A DNA stretch of 64,000 bases from Clonostachys chloroleuca (taxonomy: Eukaryota; Ascomycota; Sordariomycetes; Hypocreales; Bionectriaceae): contig JBANAY010000003.1 in the NCBI GenBank assembly GCA_037952775.1, positions 8,308,001 to 8,372,000 on the forward strand, written 5' to 3'. A program made the position numbers and the translations under genes. The notes beneath the pieces are model-generated. The model saw only the letters and a list, made by a program, of their open reading frames with translations, was not told the DNA's origin and ran no database searches. Positions 12,801 through 22,737 of this stretch are shown piece by piece. Numbering within the stretch: the stretch's first letter is position 1; each line of letters begins with the position of its first letter.

Positions 12801-15800
12801 TTAAGCCTAGCTCGTGCTGGGTCGCGGGATCTGGGAGAACCAAACCCAACCAAGCCAAGCTGTGCCACCGGCGCGGGCAAAATTGGATGGCTTGTTGGTT
12901 GCGATGGTACCTTTTGGGTGTGTGTGTCGTGTCCGTGAGTGTGTGTGGCCAATTCTCTAGCCGATTCCCGATGGCAACTTGGCAATTGGAGATGTGAGCT
13001 AGGACAGGATTCGGTGCTATTGAGTTTAACCTTTTCTTCGATCAGGACAGAGTGCTGCTCGTATAGACCATGAGCATGTGAACCCAGGCTGGATGCGGGA
13101 TCGCTGCTAGCTAGCCACAAATCGTTGCAATGAGTAGCCCTACTTAGAACATGTGTTTACCATGCGTGATGGAGGGGCAGATCAGCTCAGACACTGTGGT
13201 TGAAACCTACTCCGCAGGTAGCGCAATGGATTTTGATGAGGCCCAGCAGACGACCTTTCCATTCTCTTATCGGATCTGCCAGCCTTCGTGACTGCCATTG
13301 CGACTGCGACCGTGACATTGACGACGGCGATGATCGGATTCCCGGATAGGAAGTCTGGCCATGGAGCCGATATGCCGCTGTGCAGGGAGACAAAACACCG
13401 AGCAGCCCGCCAGCATGCACGGTGGCGGCTGATATCTCGAGGCTCCATCCTTCCCTCTTGTCTTGACTTATTCTTCCCTTTCCCATTCTCTCCCCTTTGC
13501 AAAGTCGGTCCAAATGACAGGGGCCTGGCATGACTGGAGCAAAAGCAAAACTCAATTCTTGTGGGAACTAAGCATGCCTGCCCGGCCGTGCGCGTGTGGG
13601 TTTCGATGGACAGTGCATCTCTTTGGGCAACCAGAATGCTCATCACCGGATTGCCATTCTGGCTGTAATGCAGTGCTGGCTAGCAACATGCCGATGACCA
13701 AGCTGTGATCTCGCGCCTCCAGGTCCGTAAAATTGATGCTAGCGCTGCTACGAGAGCTGAGCTCTGGTGTGGTTAAACAGGGGCCCGCCAGTCTCTCCAC
13801 ACCCACCCAGGACCCAGTGACGACAGCTTGCCTGCACGGCGCAGGGGATAAGGGCCAAGGACCCAGGGCTAGCCTAGGTTAGCATGGCAACATTAGAGGC
13901 CAAGGAAGCAGGGGGGTGCGGAGATCAGGGAGTCAGGTCGCCAGAGTGAACGATGGTTGTGCTGTGGGCATCCAGGTGGCCATCCATGCCAACTATTGCA
14001 GCTGGTAGTAGCAGGCTGGCTGCACTGGAGGAGCTGGAGGTTCGTGGCTGGCGTGCTGTCAGAGCGCACATAGCATATTCAACAACAGCTCCCATGCAGA
14101 AGCACGATAGGCCGAGGTGCTTGGAAGCGGTTGCGTCGTGCAGCTGACTGGACTCCACCGTGAAGCTGCAGCCGCGAGGTAAATAATAGACTTTGGCGAA
14201 GCTGTACTGCACCTCTCGAGGGAACCGACGGCTGGAGTATTAGCTCTTCCTCGAGGTACGTAGCTTGACGATGGATGTTGACTCGATATCATCGGCCAGG
14301 GAAGCTGGGATGGCGATGATGAGGTGGTTACTGGTGGTTGGCGGCCGAGTCGCTAGACGTGCAGGCCTCCAGGCTCTATAGGTGTACCCCATATTACCTG
14401 CCCTGTCCATGCCATGCTCCTTCCACTTCACTGATCACACATCCCGCTTGCCGTGCAAGTCACAGCCAGCAAGAGCGTTCAGCTGCGACTGCCTCGTCTG
14501 CGGCTTCTGGGAAGTGCCCGGAAGGTGCAAAGTACCTGGTACGTACCGCCAGTAATTGTCCCGCATCCACAGTTACCCACCTTCAGCGTCATCCGTCATT
14601 TCGCCGTGTTTGTAGTTTTTTTTAGGCCTCTTGGCCTCCCTTCCTCAGTTCATTATCTGGCTATCCAGAAGCTGTTCATCTTCATTCCAAGCCCGTCGCA
14701 GGTGGATCTTGCGCTTCTTTGTTTTCTCTCTTTCTTCGCGGCCAGCTTCTCGCTCGTCCGCTCTCTCGTGCCGTCGCCTGGCTTGGCTGCCCTTCCTTGT
14801 GGTCCGCGCGCTCGTATCTCTCGCTGCTGCCACTCTTTATACGATACTAGCAGGCCACCTAGTACCTCCTACTTTACCTGCGACGTGCTGCTGGGGCTCT
14901 CGGCCACTGGCTGCTTCTCCCGAAAGACAGGCCCTTCCTCGTTTCCCATCATCCATCTCTCTCTCCACACACACCCACCCCCCTCTTCAACCTAAACGGG
15001 TCAGCTAAGACCAACCCCCATTTCCACTCTCGCTGGTGTGATTACCTTCGGTTTTGGCGTGGATAGGCCTTCTACTCCTTCCCTCGCTGTCCTTGCATCC
15101 CGCCGCTGGCTCCAGCTTGTCGACGCTTGCGTACGGTCAACATTCCAATTCAGCCTTCCCCAATTCCCTCTTCTCACACCAACTTTTATTCCTCGCTGCG
15201 CTACAACACCAGCCAGCTGTTCTGTTTTGCCAGGCTGTGTTTGTACTCGGTCGAGGCAACACACGAGGAAAGGTCAAGACAGACCCGGGGAGCACAAGGG
15301 CCTGCGAAGAAATCCTTTCCCTTTTCCTTTTGGATACAAGGAAAAGATAGACACGGCACCCTCGGCACGACGAGCTTCTCTTGCCTTGCTCTTCTCTTGG
15401 GCACCTCGCAGGCTTCACCCGCTTTCGTCCTACCATACCTAGCCAACATTGACGACCTGCTGTCGAAGACGTTCCTCCGATTCCCGCGCTTCACCGGCAC
15501 CGTTTCCTGTTTAGCTCGCTCACGGAACTCGAACTCTTTCCACATCTACAAGATTATACACTGTCCGTCTGCGTCGTCTTCGATTGTTGCCGCCCATCAT
15601 CTGAGGGACCATTTGGTGGACCGACCGCGAGCCGACAATAAACGGATCAAGGCAGGCATGATATGAAATTGGTCTCTTGATTTCTGCACTTGTCTTTTTT
15701 TTTGTGCCCCTGGCTTGTTATGCGGTGAACTGGCGAACCCAGTCAATTGGTTCCATTCTTTTGGTGAACGGCCTCCATCTGTACAACCACACGGTCTTTG

Positions 15801-15810
15801 TTCCGAGACG
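6820..15810. other. Nine-kilobase stretch without a convincing gene
   Basis: No open frame above about 180 codons and no chain of short exons with plausible splice sites and family resemblance is visible on either strand. Composition is ordinary and not AT-rich, so this does not look like a RIP-mutated transposon relic. The longest isolated candidates are 7525-8001 (158 codons) and 14453-14995 (180 codons, pyrimidine-driven). From roughly 14600 on, the plus strand is strongly C/T-rich and lacks long frames, as expected for the promoter and transcribed leader of the WSC gene at 16020. The stretch could hold regulatory DNA, long non-coding RNA or fast-evolving small genes. Transcript data would decide. 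Confidence 0.5.
7525..8001 (+). CDS. Doubtful open frame, 158 codons
   Basis: This is the best isolated frame in the upstream part of the gene-poor stretch. It begins at ATG or at the second ATG a few codons later. It encodes several cysteines (WIYPTCERTSHRC, VFWCCTGG) but no signal peptide, membrane helix or family motif that I recognise. It may be chance. Confidence 0.15.
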   Translation: MTYLVSMNMSVHGALLFDRVQGPAAAESVGLGITSTRDYSQPIDNCYSSDIKVINPQQDIKSTWIYPTCERTSHRCFATDVFWCCTGGVEAADIPAFHKSSAYRIFYPTIIVDLNDIPDNVIIMEKGKTTDVSSHYLAPAVLLCSYRPAPAFVSPLST

Positions 15811-15993
15811 GTAAGTCTCAGCCAACTTTCTCAGCGGTCGTTTTGTCTCCCTACCACGGATTGTCCGTCTCCTAAAACCAGACCCTCGAGCTATGTTGGA
15901 ATCTTCGCACCCTGGTCTCTAGATTGATCTTCATCGCGACTGTTGTATTTATTACCGACGGAGAAAAACCTGCTAATAATTAATATCCTCTAG
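15811..15993 (+). other. Predicted 5'-leader intron of the WSC gene
   Basis: A GTAAGT donor at 15811 follows a pyrimidine-rich leader. A TGCTAAT branch-like sequence near 15970 and a CTCTAG acceptor ending at 15993 lie 26 nt before the start codon at 16020. Inferred from consensus only. Confidence 0.55.
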
Positions 15994-16019
15994 ATTCGAA
16001 CTTTGAATAGTTGCTCAGG

Positions 16020-17465
16020 ATGCCTTCTTCATTACAGTTCGGCTTAGGCCGCTTCGGCCTCCTTCTACTGGCCACCAGCCAGCTTGTTGTTGCTTCAGTC
16101 CCGCTGAACCTCTGCGCCAAATTCAATACTGCAGAGACTCCAAGAAGTACGTGAACTCCTGCCGCTGAGATGACCTGGTGGCTCGACCCAGATTAGTTCT
16201 TTGGACGCTAGCTGACATGGAGGAAATAGATACCAGTATCTACCAGACGAACGGACTCTGTAAAGACTTTTGCACGAAAGACTATGCGTACGCGATTACG
16301 CAGGAACAGCTTTGCTGGTGTTCCAACTACACGCCATCCAAATCCGATCAGGTTGATATGGACCAATGCAATATTAATTGTCCTGCTTACCCCGATGAAA
16401 AGTGCGGCGGCAAGGGCGTTTTCGGCTACGTCGAGCTTAACGCTCATCTTCCTTCCGGCACCAGAGGCAGTGATTCCAGCTCTGCTTCAAGTACTAGTGT
16501 AAGTTGCATTTTCTCCTATATCACAATGACCCTGTCCCGACACCTGTTCGCTTCGTATCTTCCTGGTTCTCCGCCTACGTACTCCTCGATCGCCCAAGTA
16601 TGAAACTGCTGCCGAGTCACCTCACCTGTTATTGTCGTTCGTTATTGTGTGGTTGTGTTTCGTTTTCAGTAACAGGTGTAATGTGAAACTCATCTCGTGC
16701 AGACCAGCAGTGTGGCCAGTTCCTCTTCTTCGACTTCCTCCACAACAACCAGTACCACGTCGTCGTCGTCTTCCTCGTCTACCTCAACTGTATGTAATAT
16801 TCGCACGACGTCCAACTCAACGCCAGGAACACCGGGTTTTCTTCAGTGGATTCATTGTCATATCAAAGTTGTCTTTCAGACCACGAGCTAACTTGACTAA
16901 TTCACAGGCGGGTTCATCAACACTAACGACATCGACAACACAACAGACCTCGATGATCCATACCGTTACTACTGATACTGGAGGCATCATCAAGACGGTT
17001 ACTATTATGCCAACCGTCACCGGCGATTTAGAGGGTGGCAGTCAGGGATCATCTGGCAGTTCAAGCAAGCTTGCAGGTGGTGCAATTGCTGGGATTGTCA
17101 TCGGCATTGTCGCTGCGCTATTGTTTGGCCTGGGCCTGGCATTCTTCCTTTACCGGCGCCGGAAACAGAACGAAAGCAAGGCTGACTACCAAGGCGACCC
17201 GAGCGTCCGTGGCAGTTCCTCGGAAAGAATGAGCTCGATTCGCCCGGAGATGAGCATGACAGGGGCATCTGCAGCGTCGCCTACGCAAAATAGTAATCGG
17301 AACAGCACGTTGCAGATTGACCCTCGTATGGATCCTTTCAAGCAGAATCTATACGCCCGCTCTGGGAGTCATGAAAGCATCAACACTCTCCGAGACGATC
17401 ATGATTATTCAAGGAGGATACAACAACCGAAGGTTTTGAGGGCAACTAACCCCGACCCTGAGTAA
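16020..17465 (+). CDS. wsc: WSC-domain cell-wall stress sensor
   Basis: Exons 16020-16146, 16230-16498, 16703-16789 and 16908-17465 are in phase and give about 346 residues. The order of parts is that of Wsc1-type sensors. A signal peptide (FGLLLLATSQLVVASVP) is followed by a WSC carbohydrate-binding domain with its cysteine pattern (GLCKDFC, YAYAI, CWCSN, CNINCPAYPDEKCGG, FGYVEL). Then come a Ser/Thr-rich mechanosensing rod, one transmembrane helix (GGAIAGIVIGIVAALLFGLGLAFFLYRRRK) and a tail ending in DHDYSRRIQQPKVLRATNPD, the conserved end of Wsc tails that couples to Rom2/Rho1. Known role: senses wall stress at the plasma membrane and feeds the cell-wall integrity MAPK pathway. The third exon is only 87 nt and encodes almost pure Ser/Thr. 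The long leader and large upstream gap suggest elaborate regulation. Confidence 0.92.
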
Positions 17466-19158
17466 TCAACTCTCACTCTTCTACCCTGTTGGATGTATTC
17501 CGGCCTTAATTCGCCTTCCCTACGATCAGGGAAAGCATTTTTATTCCTAGTCTCTATCTCTCTTTTTAGATGGCTCTTTGAGCCTCATGATCGCACGACT
17601 TCATTCCGCTGTTCCATTACACACGGCAGCCTCTGGGTTAGGACTTTTGCTAATTTTATCGGTTATTCTGCATTTTTTTCTTTGCTTTCGAGATACCAGG
17701 AAATGGAGTTGCGCATTTCACACGAACACGATTCATGCACGCCTAGCATGAGAAGGGGTGGAAAATCACGATGGGGGTTGCCTGTTGAAAACCTCAAAAA
17801 GCATGCATACTGGAGACGGTGCGGGGCGCAAACTGAGTTCCAACTTCACTTCACCTTCACATACATATCATATATACATTTTTGGACGAAAGCCGTGTTC
17901 ACTGCGTTAACACGGCATGGACGGGAAAGCTCTCGAATTGGTAATGAGCGGTGGCCAACTGCACATACGACATGGGTCTTGGCATCTTCAGGCCCCAATT
18001 ATATATTATTCATCCCAAGGTACTGGGTGATATTGGGTAATACTCCCACTCACAGGGAGGTTGGAAAGCAATGCATGCGTCCTTCTTGAATCAACACAGT
18101 CCGCTGGCAACAGGTCTTTGGTTACAAGTGTCCAATTTTCGAATTTTGGCCTTATTCATAAGCAGAACAAGATTGAGCGTGATTATGAAGGGGTGGCTTG
18201 AGTGTACAATAATTTATGAGATCAAATACAAAAGCGTCTTAGCGTCCACCATTGTTCAGCTGCTAGCAGGGATGTCCTCTAGATACATTGTAGCATAAGA
18301 CGTGAAGACCGCACACCAATGAGTGATGGGAATCAACGGAGGACCAACGTAGCTGGGGTCCAGAGCTAAGTGGAGGAGAGGAGAAGCAGGAGGAAAAGGG
18401 AGGAAGGTCTCCATCCTACCCTTCGAACGAATAGTCTACCACAGATATAGGTGTGCTTTGTTGGATATGCTGCTGCTGTGTGACAGTGTGGCGATCCCAG
18501 ACACCTGACACTGTGAGTGAGATATCTAGCTCAATTCTCAAGCTGGCTACGTCTAGGTTTGTGGACGCTTCTGCTGAAAGCTCTGCAACGATCGAACATT
18601 GGGAGAGTATCGGCGAAGAGCGGGACTCGACACTTTCGGACGAACATCGTCGCGAATATACTATGATGGCTGCAGATATCCTTCACCGAAGCCAGAACCC
18701 AACACATCCTTCCTATTCTACGCTATCTGAGAACAACATGCGTCTCTACAGGAGCTCACAGGACAAAGACTGTCGAGTGGACATTGCTTCAAGCTCGATA
18801 GGTGCTCTGCAGCTCTTACTCCTCTGAGATGGCTGCTGAGATCCTCGACCGAAACCCGACAACCCAACACAGACTTCTTATTCTACGCTATCTGAGAACA
18901 ACATGCGCCTCTACAGAAGCTCACAGGACAAAGAATGTCGAGTGGACATAACAACAAGCTCGACAGTTGCTGGGCGGCTCTTGCTCCTCTGGTATGTCTA
19001 CATATATGGCAGCCCAGGTCAGTCTTCTGGTTTTCCTATTCTCCTCTCTGCCAAGTTCCTCATCGTTATTGAAGCTTTCCGAACTCGTTATTCGTTCCCA
19101 CAGAACACAGACTACAATTTTCTTGCAACCAGAAAGCACAGTCACATAGTTGCCCACC
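17466..19158. other. Intergenic region with a tandem duplication
   Basis: It starts with the 3' UTR of the WSC gene. The first kilobase shows nothing I can name. At 18453-18827 there is an open frame of 124 codons whose second half lies in the first copy of a 163-bp duplication. The second copy carries a 2-nt length difference that breaks the same frame. The last 150 bp are the likely leader of the gene at 19159. Whether the 18.4-19.0 kb frames are remnants of exons is unclear. Confidence 0.45.
18665..18992 (+). repeat. Imperfect direct tandem duplication, about 163 bp
   Basis: Copy 1 begins GATGGCTGCAGATATC at 18665 and copy 2 begins GATGGCTGCTGAGATC at 18828. Both contain TATTCTACGCTATCTGAGAA, an almost identical stretch around AGCTCACAGGACAAAGA, and end in a CTCCTCTG. 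They differ by scattered substitutions and a 2-nt indel. Confidence 0.85.
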
Positions 19159-19940
19159 ATGGATCGTTTTAGGAAACCTATCCAGTGGCTTAACAAGCTC
19201 TCACCAAGGAACAAGAAATCGACTCACGATGACTTGTCGACTTACGATGACGAGTTGATGCTAGACCGTGGCATACTGCCCAGGCCACCCATGACCAGCC
19301 CGAGGATCCAACCCCTTCGACCGACAACTTTCCCGGAGACGCTCACAGGGGGAACTGCCGAGCCCAAGGCCACGGCTGATATCCTGTGGGACACGCTCGG
19401 CAGCAAGATCCTGCTAAACGACCACCCCGCGTGCTGGGACCGGCGGTTCTTCGAAGACGAAGCAATAGAGTACTTCGCGCCCGTCTTCAGCCATGTCTGC
19501 CTGTTCCCTCACGAGGAGCGCGAGGCCGTCATGGCGGAGTGCACTCCCTTGTTTGAGAGGCTGGAGGAGAGCATCCGGTCGGCGGCGGACAGCATCTCCC
19601 GGGGCGAGATGGCGGTGGGCAACCTCACCCCGTACAGGAGGAGCAACGCAGCGCGCGCCAGGGTGTACCTGGATAAGTTGAAGGATCTGCACATGACGCG
19701 GCTGGATGTCGTTAGGGGACGGTACGACGAGCAGATGAGGCTCTGGGGGAGGCTCAGAGCTGGCTCTTTGAGGTCAAGTTTGAGAGGGAGGCTAGAGAGA
19801 TCATGAGGATGCTGGGTAGGGGGCCGGAAGGATGCATTAATTTTTCGTATACTAGGTACGAGGCCGATAGCTCAGAGGATAAACCATCAGAGTACCCTGG
19901 GCAGTGGCTCCGGTCTTGGGGCCATCCTACAGCTCCTTGA
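19159..19940 (+). CDS. Protein of unknown family, frame broken near its C-terminus
   Basis: The start is the ATG at 19159, in a CACCATGG context. The first frame runs 195 codons of convincing sequence (CWDRRFFEDEAIEYFAPVF, then a charged helical part with EREAVMAECTPLFERLEESI) to the G5 run at 19745-19749. After that the same frame gives low-quality RSSLRGRLERS and stops at 19806. Shifting by one base at the G run opens another 63 codons (EAQSWLFEVKFEREAREIM, then GRGPEGCINF) ending at a TGA at 19938-19940. I therefore take the natural protein to be about 258 residues with one G missing here. No signal peptide or membrane helix is visible; the second half is probably alpha-helical. I do not recognise the family. 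The 3' neighbour is convergent and its tail is duplicated. Confidence 0.6.
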
Positions 19941-19984
19941 CATCTTTCTTATTTTCCAGTTTCATTCACCATTTTGTAACTAGT

Positions 19985-20240
19985 TTTGTAACTACTATAT
20001 CTGCCTAGCATGTCCTTCCACATCAGCATCGTATATCTCAATGACAGAGAAATCCTTCACCAGAACCTTTCCCTCCTTGATCTTGATCTTAACTTCCTAC
20101 AGCTCATCGTTTCCTTCCATATCTTCCATAGTTGTATCCCCCTTTTTGTAACCATTATAGCCGGCAGATTCGTCCACATCATCATCATATATCTCAACAA
20201 CAAAGAAATCCTTGACCAGCACCTTCCCCTCCTGAACCTT
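19985..20240. repeat. Duplicated 3' end of the carboxypeptidase gene
   Basis: About 100 bp at 19985-20085 recur at roughly 20155-20240 with substitutions and indels; shared blocks include TTTGTAAC, CCACATCA and TATATCTCAA, followed by similar AAATCCTT-containing sequence. The copy at 20155-20240 encodes the last residues of the carboxypeptidase ([19 protein letters not shown]). The other lies just past its stop codon and reads [19 protein letters not shown] in the same frame. Confidence 0.8.
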
Positions 20241-22231
20241 CTTCCACACCTCCGGAGTGCAAGTCCCCGGCGCGAGCACATAGCACCGCGGTTCCACCGC
20301 GTCCGGCTTTTCGTTGCCAACCCACCTGTCGACCGCCTCCCCCTCGTTGGTCAGATCGTCGTTTACCGGGACCGTCCCCGTCGCGACGTCCCTCCCGAAC
20401 GTCGCCCGCATGAAGATCTCGTACGCCGCCTCGGGCGTGTACGAGGGGACCATGTGGCCCGCCTGGAACACCCGCGTGAAGGAGTAGTTGCCCAGCTGGC
20501 GCGTGATGCCGCTCACCCCGGCCCCCTGAACGGAGAAGTTGGCGTAGGTCGCGGCGCTGAACTGTTCCTGCCGGGAGTAGGGCACCGCAAGGGAGGCGAC
20601 CTCGCCGCCGAGCCAGTTGCAGGCGTAGTCACGGTCGCCGTACATCATGTGGACGCTGACACCGCTGTCGAGGAGGTAGGCGATGGCGTCGAGGAACCCG
20701 CCGTGGATCTCGTCGCGGGTGCTGGCGAAGTTTGAGGCGACGGTGAAGGACTCGAAGGTGAAGTTGACGGGGGAGCCGATGGCGGCGAGGACGGACTCCT
20801 GGGCGGCGTAGCCGTAGAAATAGGGAGGGGGAACGGCTCGGCGGCCGGGTTGGCGATGTCGAGCCAGCCGCGGTCGAGGGAGGCGTACAGCCGGGGCACG
20901 GCGTCGTCGCACTCGGGGGAGATGTCGCACACGTCGGCGGGCTGGACGTGGCCCCGGTTGACGGTGTTGACGTCGAAGCCGGAGAGGCGGTCCTGGCAGG
21001 TTATGAGCTGGTCTTTGCAGCCGCCGGGGGTGGTCCAGTTCCTCTTGAGCTCGTCGTAGAGAGATTGGTTGAAGACTTGAATGTCATATGTCTGGGTTGT
21101 GTTATATTAGAATCTTGGTTCTGTTTGAAGAGAGTGGATGGTCTCAAGGATCTGGAATATAGCCTCCACTCACATTGTTGTACGGAAAGTCAATATAATA
21201 TTCGGACTGGATTACGGAATCCATGAAGCCATTGACAATGCCGAGTGTGTCAAGATGGAGGTAATGCGCATTCTCATCCTCAATCGTCCCATCCTCAATC
21301 TTCCCATTCTGCTCCTGGAAGAACCGTGCGAATCCAGGACCGTAGTGCCCGCCGTAGCTCTCTGCCCAGAGGCTGATCCTGTCGTCCACCGGCTTGTAAT
21401 GGGGAAATTCTGTGAACCAGGTCTGGGCAAAGTGCCAAAGGGCGTGGGCAGCCTGGGCGGTGCTGTTGGTCGTGTGAGACGGCTTCTGGCTCGGAAAGGT
21501 GCCCAGTCGGTGGGTGTAGTTTCCCTCAGGAGCGCCCTCAGGAAACTCTCCTGGGTAGATGCGCTGGTCGTCGTAAACTGCGGTGCCGTTTGTCGGTTCG
21601 TCGTAGGAGAAGCCGACCTGGTTTGGCTGGTCAATGTACAGCATGTTGACATGGTTGTTCCAACTCCACGGATTGGGCCGAATCGTCTCAGAGTCTTCAT
21701 TGATGATACACGGGCCGTTTTCGCTCAAGAGACCAATCATCGAACTCGCTCCAGGACCGCCATTAAGCCAGATGGCGAGGGGTGCATCCTGCGGAGAGTT
21801 GCGAGCCTCGAAGAACCAGAAGAAACTGTCAAGAAGGCAGCTCAAGTCAGAAGACCGAGCGTCGCAGAGAACTTGGGGCTGTTGTATGGATGGGCAATTT
21901 ACTTGTTTATAGGATAGTCCTGCTTTTCTCCATCAACGTCATCCAGGAAACCTGGAGGCAGATGGACATAGCCAGCATACGAGCGTGCAGAGGAGCTGGG
22001 CTCGCAAATGCTGGGCTATTCAGGACAAGCCGTCAGCATCTCATCTCGTCTCATTGAATTATCAATTGAACAAGCCAACAAGTAGGCGGGACATACTTCT
22101 TTGTAGGTAATGGTCACGTTCTCATGGAACTTGGACCGCAGTATCTTCTGGCCCTCAGGCTTGGGCGGGAACTGGGCCGTTGCGAACCCCGCAAAGCCGA
22201 TGGCAACAGGTAAAAGCCCAGCAGACCGCAT
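20097..22231 (-). CDS. Secreted serine carboxypeptidase (S10), frame broken in last exon
   Basis: Exons 22231-22097, 22015-21903, 21825-21174 and 21091-20097 join in phase across introns with GTATGT, GTAAAT and GTGAGT donors and CTGAC branch sites. An N-terminal signal peptide ([20 protein letters not shown]) precedes the peptidase S10 fold. WLNGGPG forms the oxyanion region, WAESYGGHY holds the catalytic Ser, [10 protein letters not shown] the Asp and [15 protein letters not shown] the His. The last exon changes frame at the C5 run (plus-strand G5, 20827-20831). One more C restores [24 protein letters not shown], so either the base was lost in the assembly or the gene is disrupted after about 380 residues. 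The intact protein would have about 630 residues. It ends in GNDEL; a TAG follows, and an in-frame duplicate of the tail lies beyond it. Such enzymes remove C-terminal residues from peptides in acidic environments. Confidence 0.85.
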
Positions 22232-22737
22232 TTTAGATCTACGCGTTCATCCGTTGGGAGCAGGTTGGATGCTCTGATGGGTAATGGAAAGGGTAGATTG
22301 ATGGGATTATAAATAAGACAAAGAAGAGACATGTTCGGGATGGCCAACCGTTTCACGTCACACAACGCAGCTTATCAGTTGGACCATATCGGTTAGTGTA
22401 GCCGGTTCCTGGGGATGGCATCATCTCCTGCCACATGGGGAAATGATCTATACAATGCCAGTGCCGGATGCCGATTACTCGTTCGGCCACGATCATTGTG
22501 GTCATCCTGGAAAGAGTATCTCTAGACGGCGAATATACACCTATGAAATTCGAGTTATGCTCTAGGCTGAAGTAATTTACGTTGAGTTTAGATCCAACCA
22601 ATGAATAGGCTATCGACGACAATTCCGAAAATGTAATCATCTGGAGATATATTCATGAGAATCCTAGTTAGAACTATATGAACGAACACCGAGCAAATGT
22701 GGCCACTCATCCACCCGATCTTTGCATCGCCTGTCGG
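22232..22737. other. Promoter of the carboxypeptidase gene and 3' flank of the PTEN gene
   Basis: Both neighbours lie on the minus strand. Nothing beyond ordinary AT-rich flanking sequence is visible. Confidence 0.5.

Noticed and set aside
14453..14995. 180-codon plus-strand frame before the WSC gene
   Set aside because: It is open mainly because the region is C/T-rich. It has no domain, and the adjacent leader and promoter explain the composition.
6820..15810. RIP-mutated transposon as explanation of the long gene-poor stretch
   Set aside because: The sequence is not AT-rich, no terminal repeats were found, and no transposase or reverse-transcriptase fragments are recognisable.
20010..20735. 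241-codon plus-strand frame over the carboxypeptidase
   Set aside because: It is the complement of the GC-rich S10 coding region. The minus strand carries the catalytic motifs.
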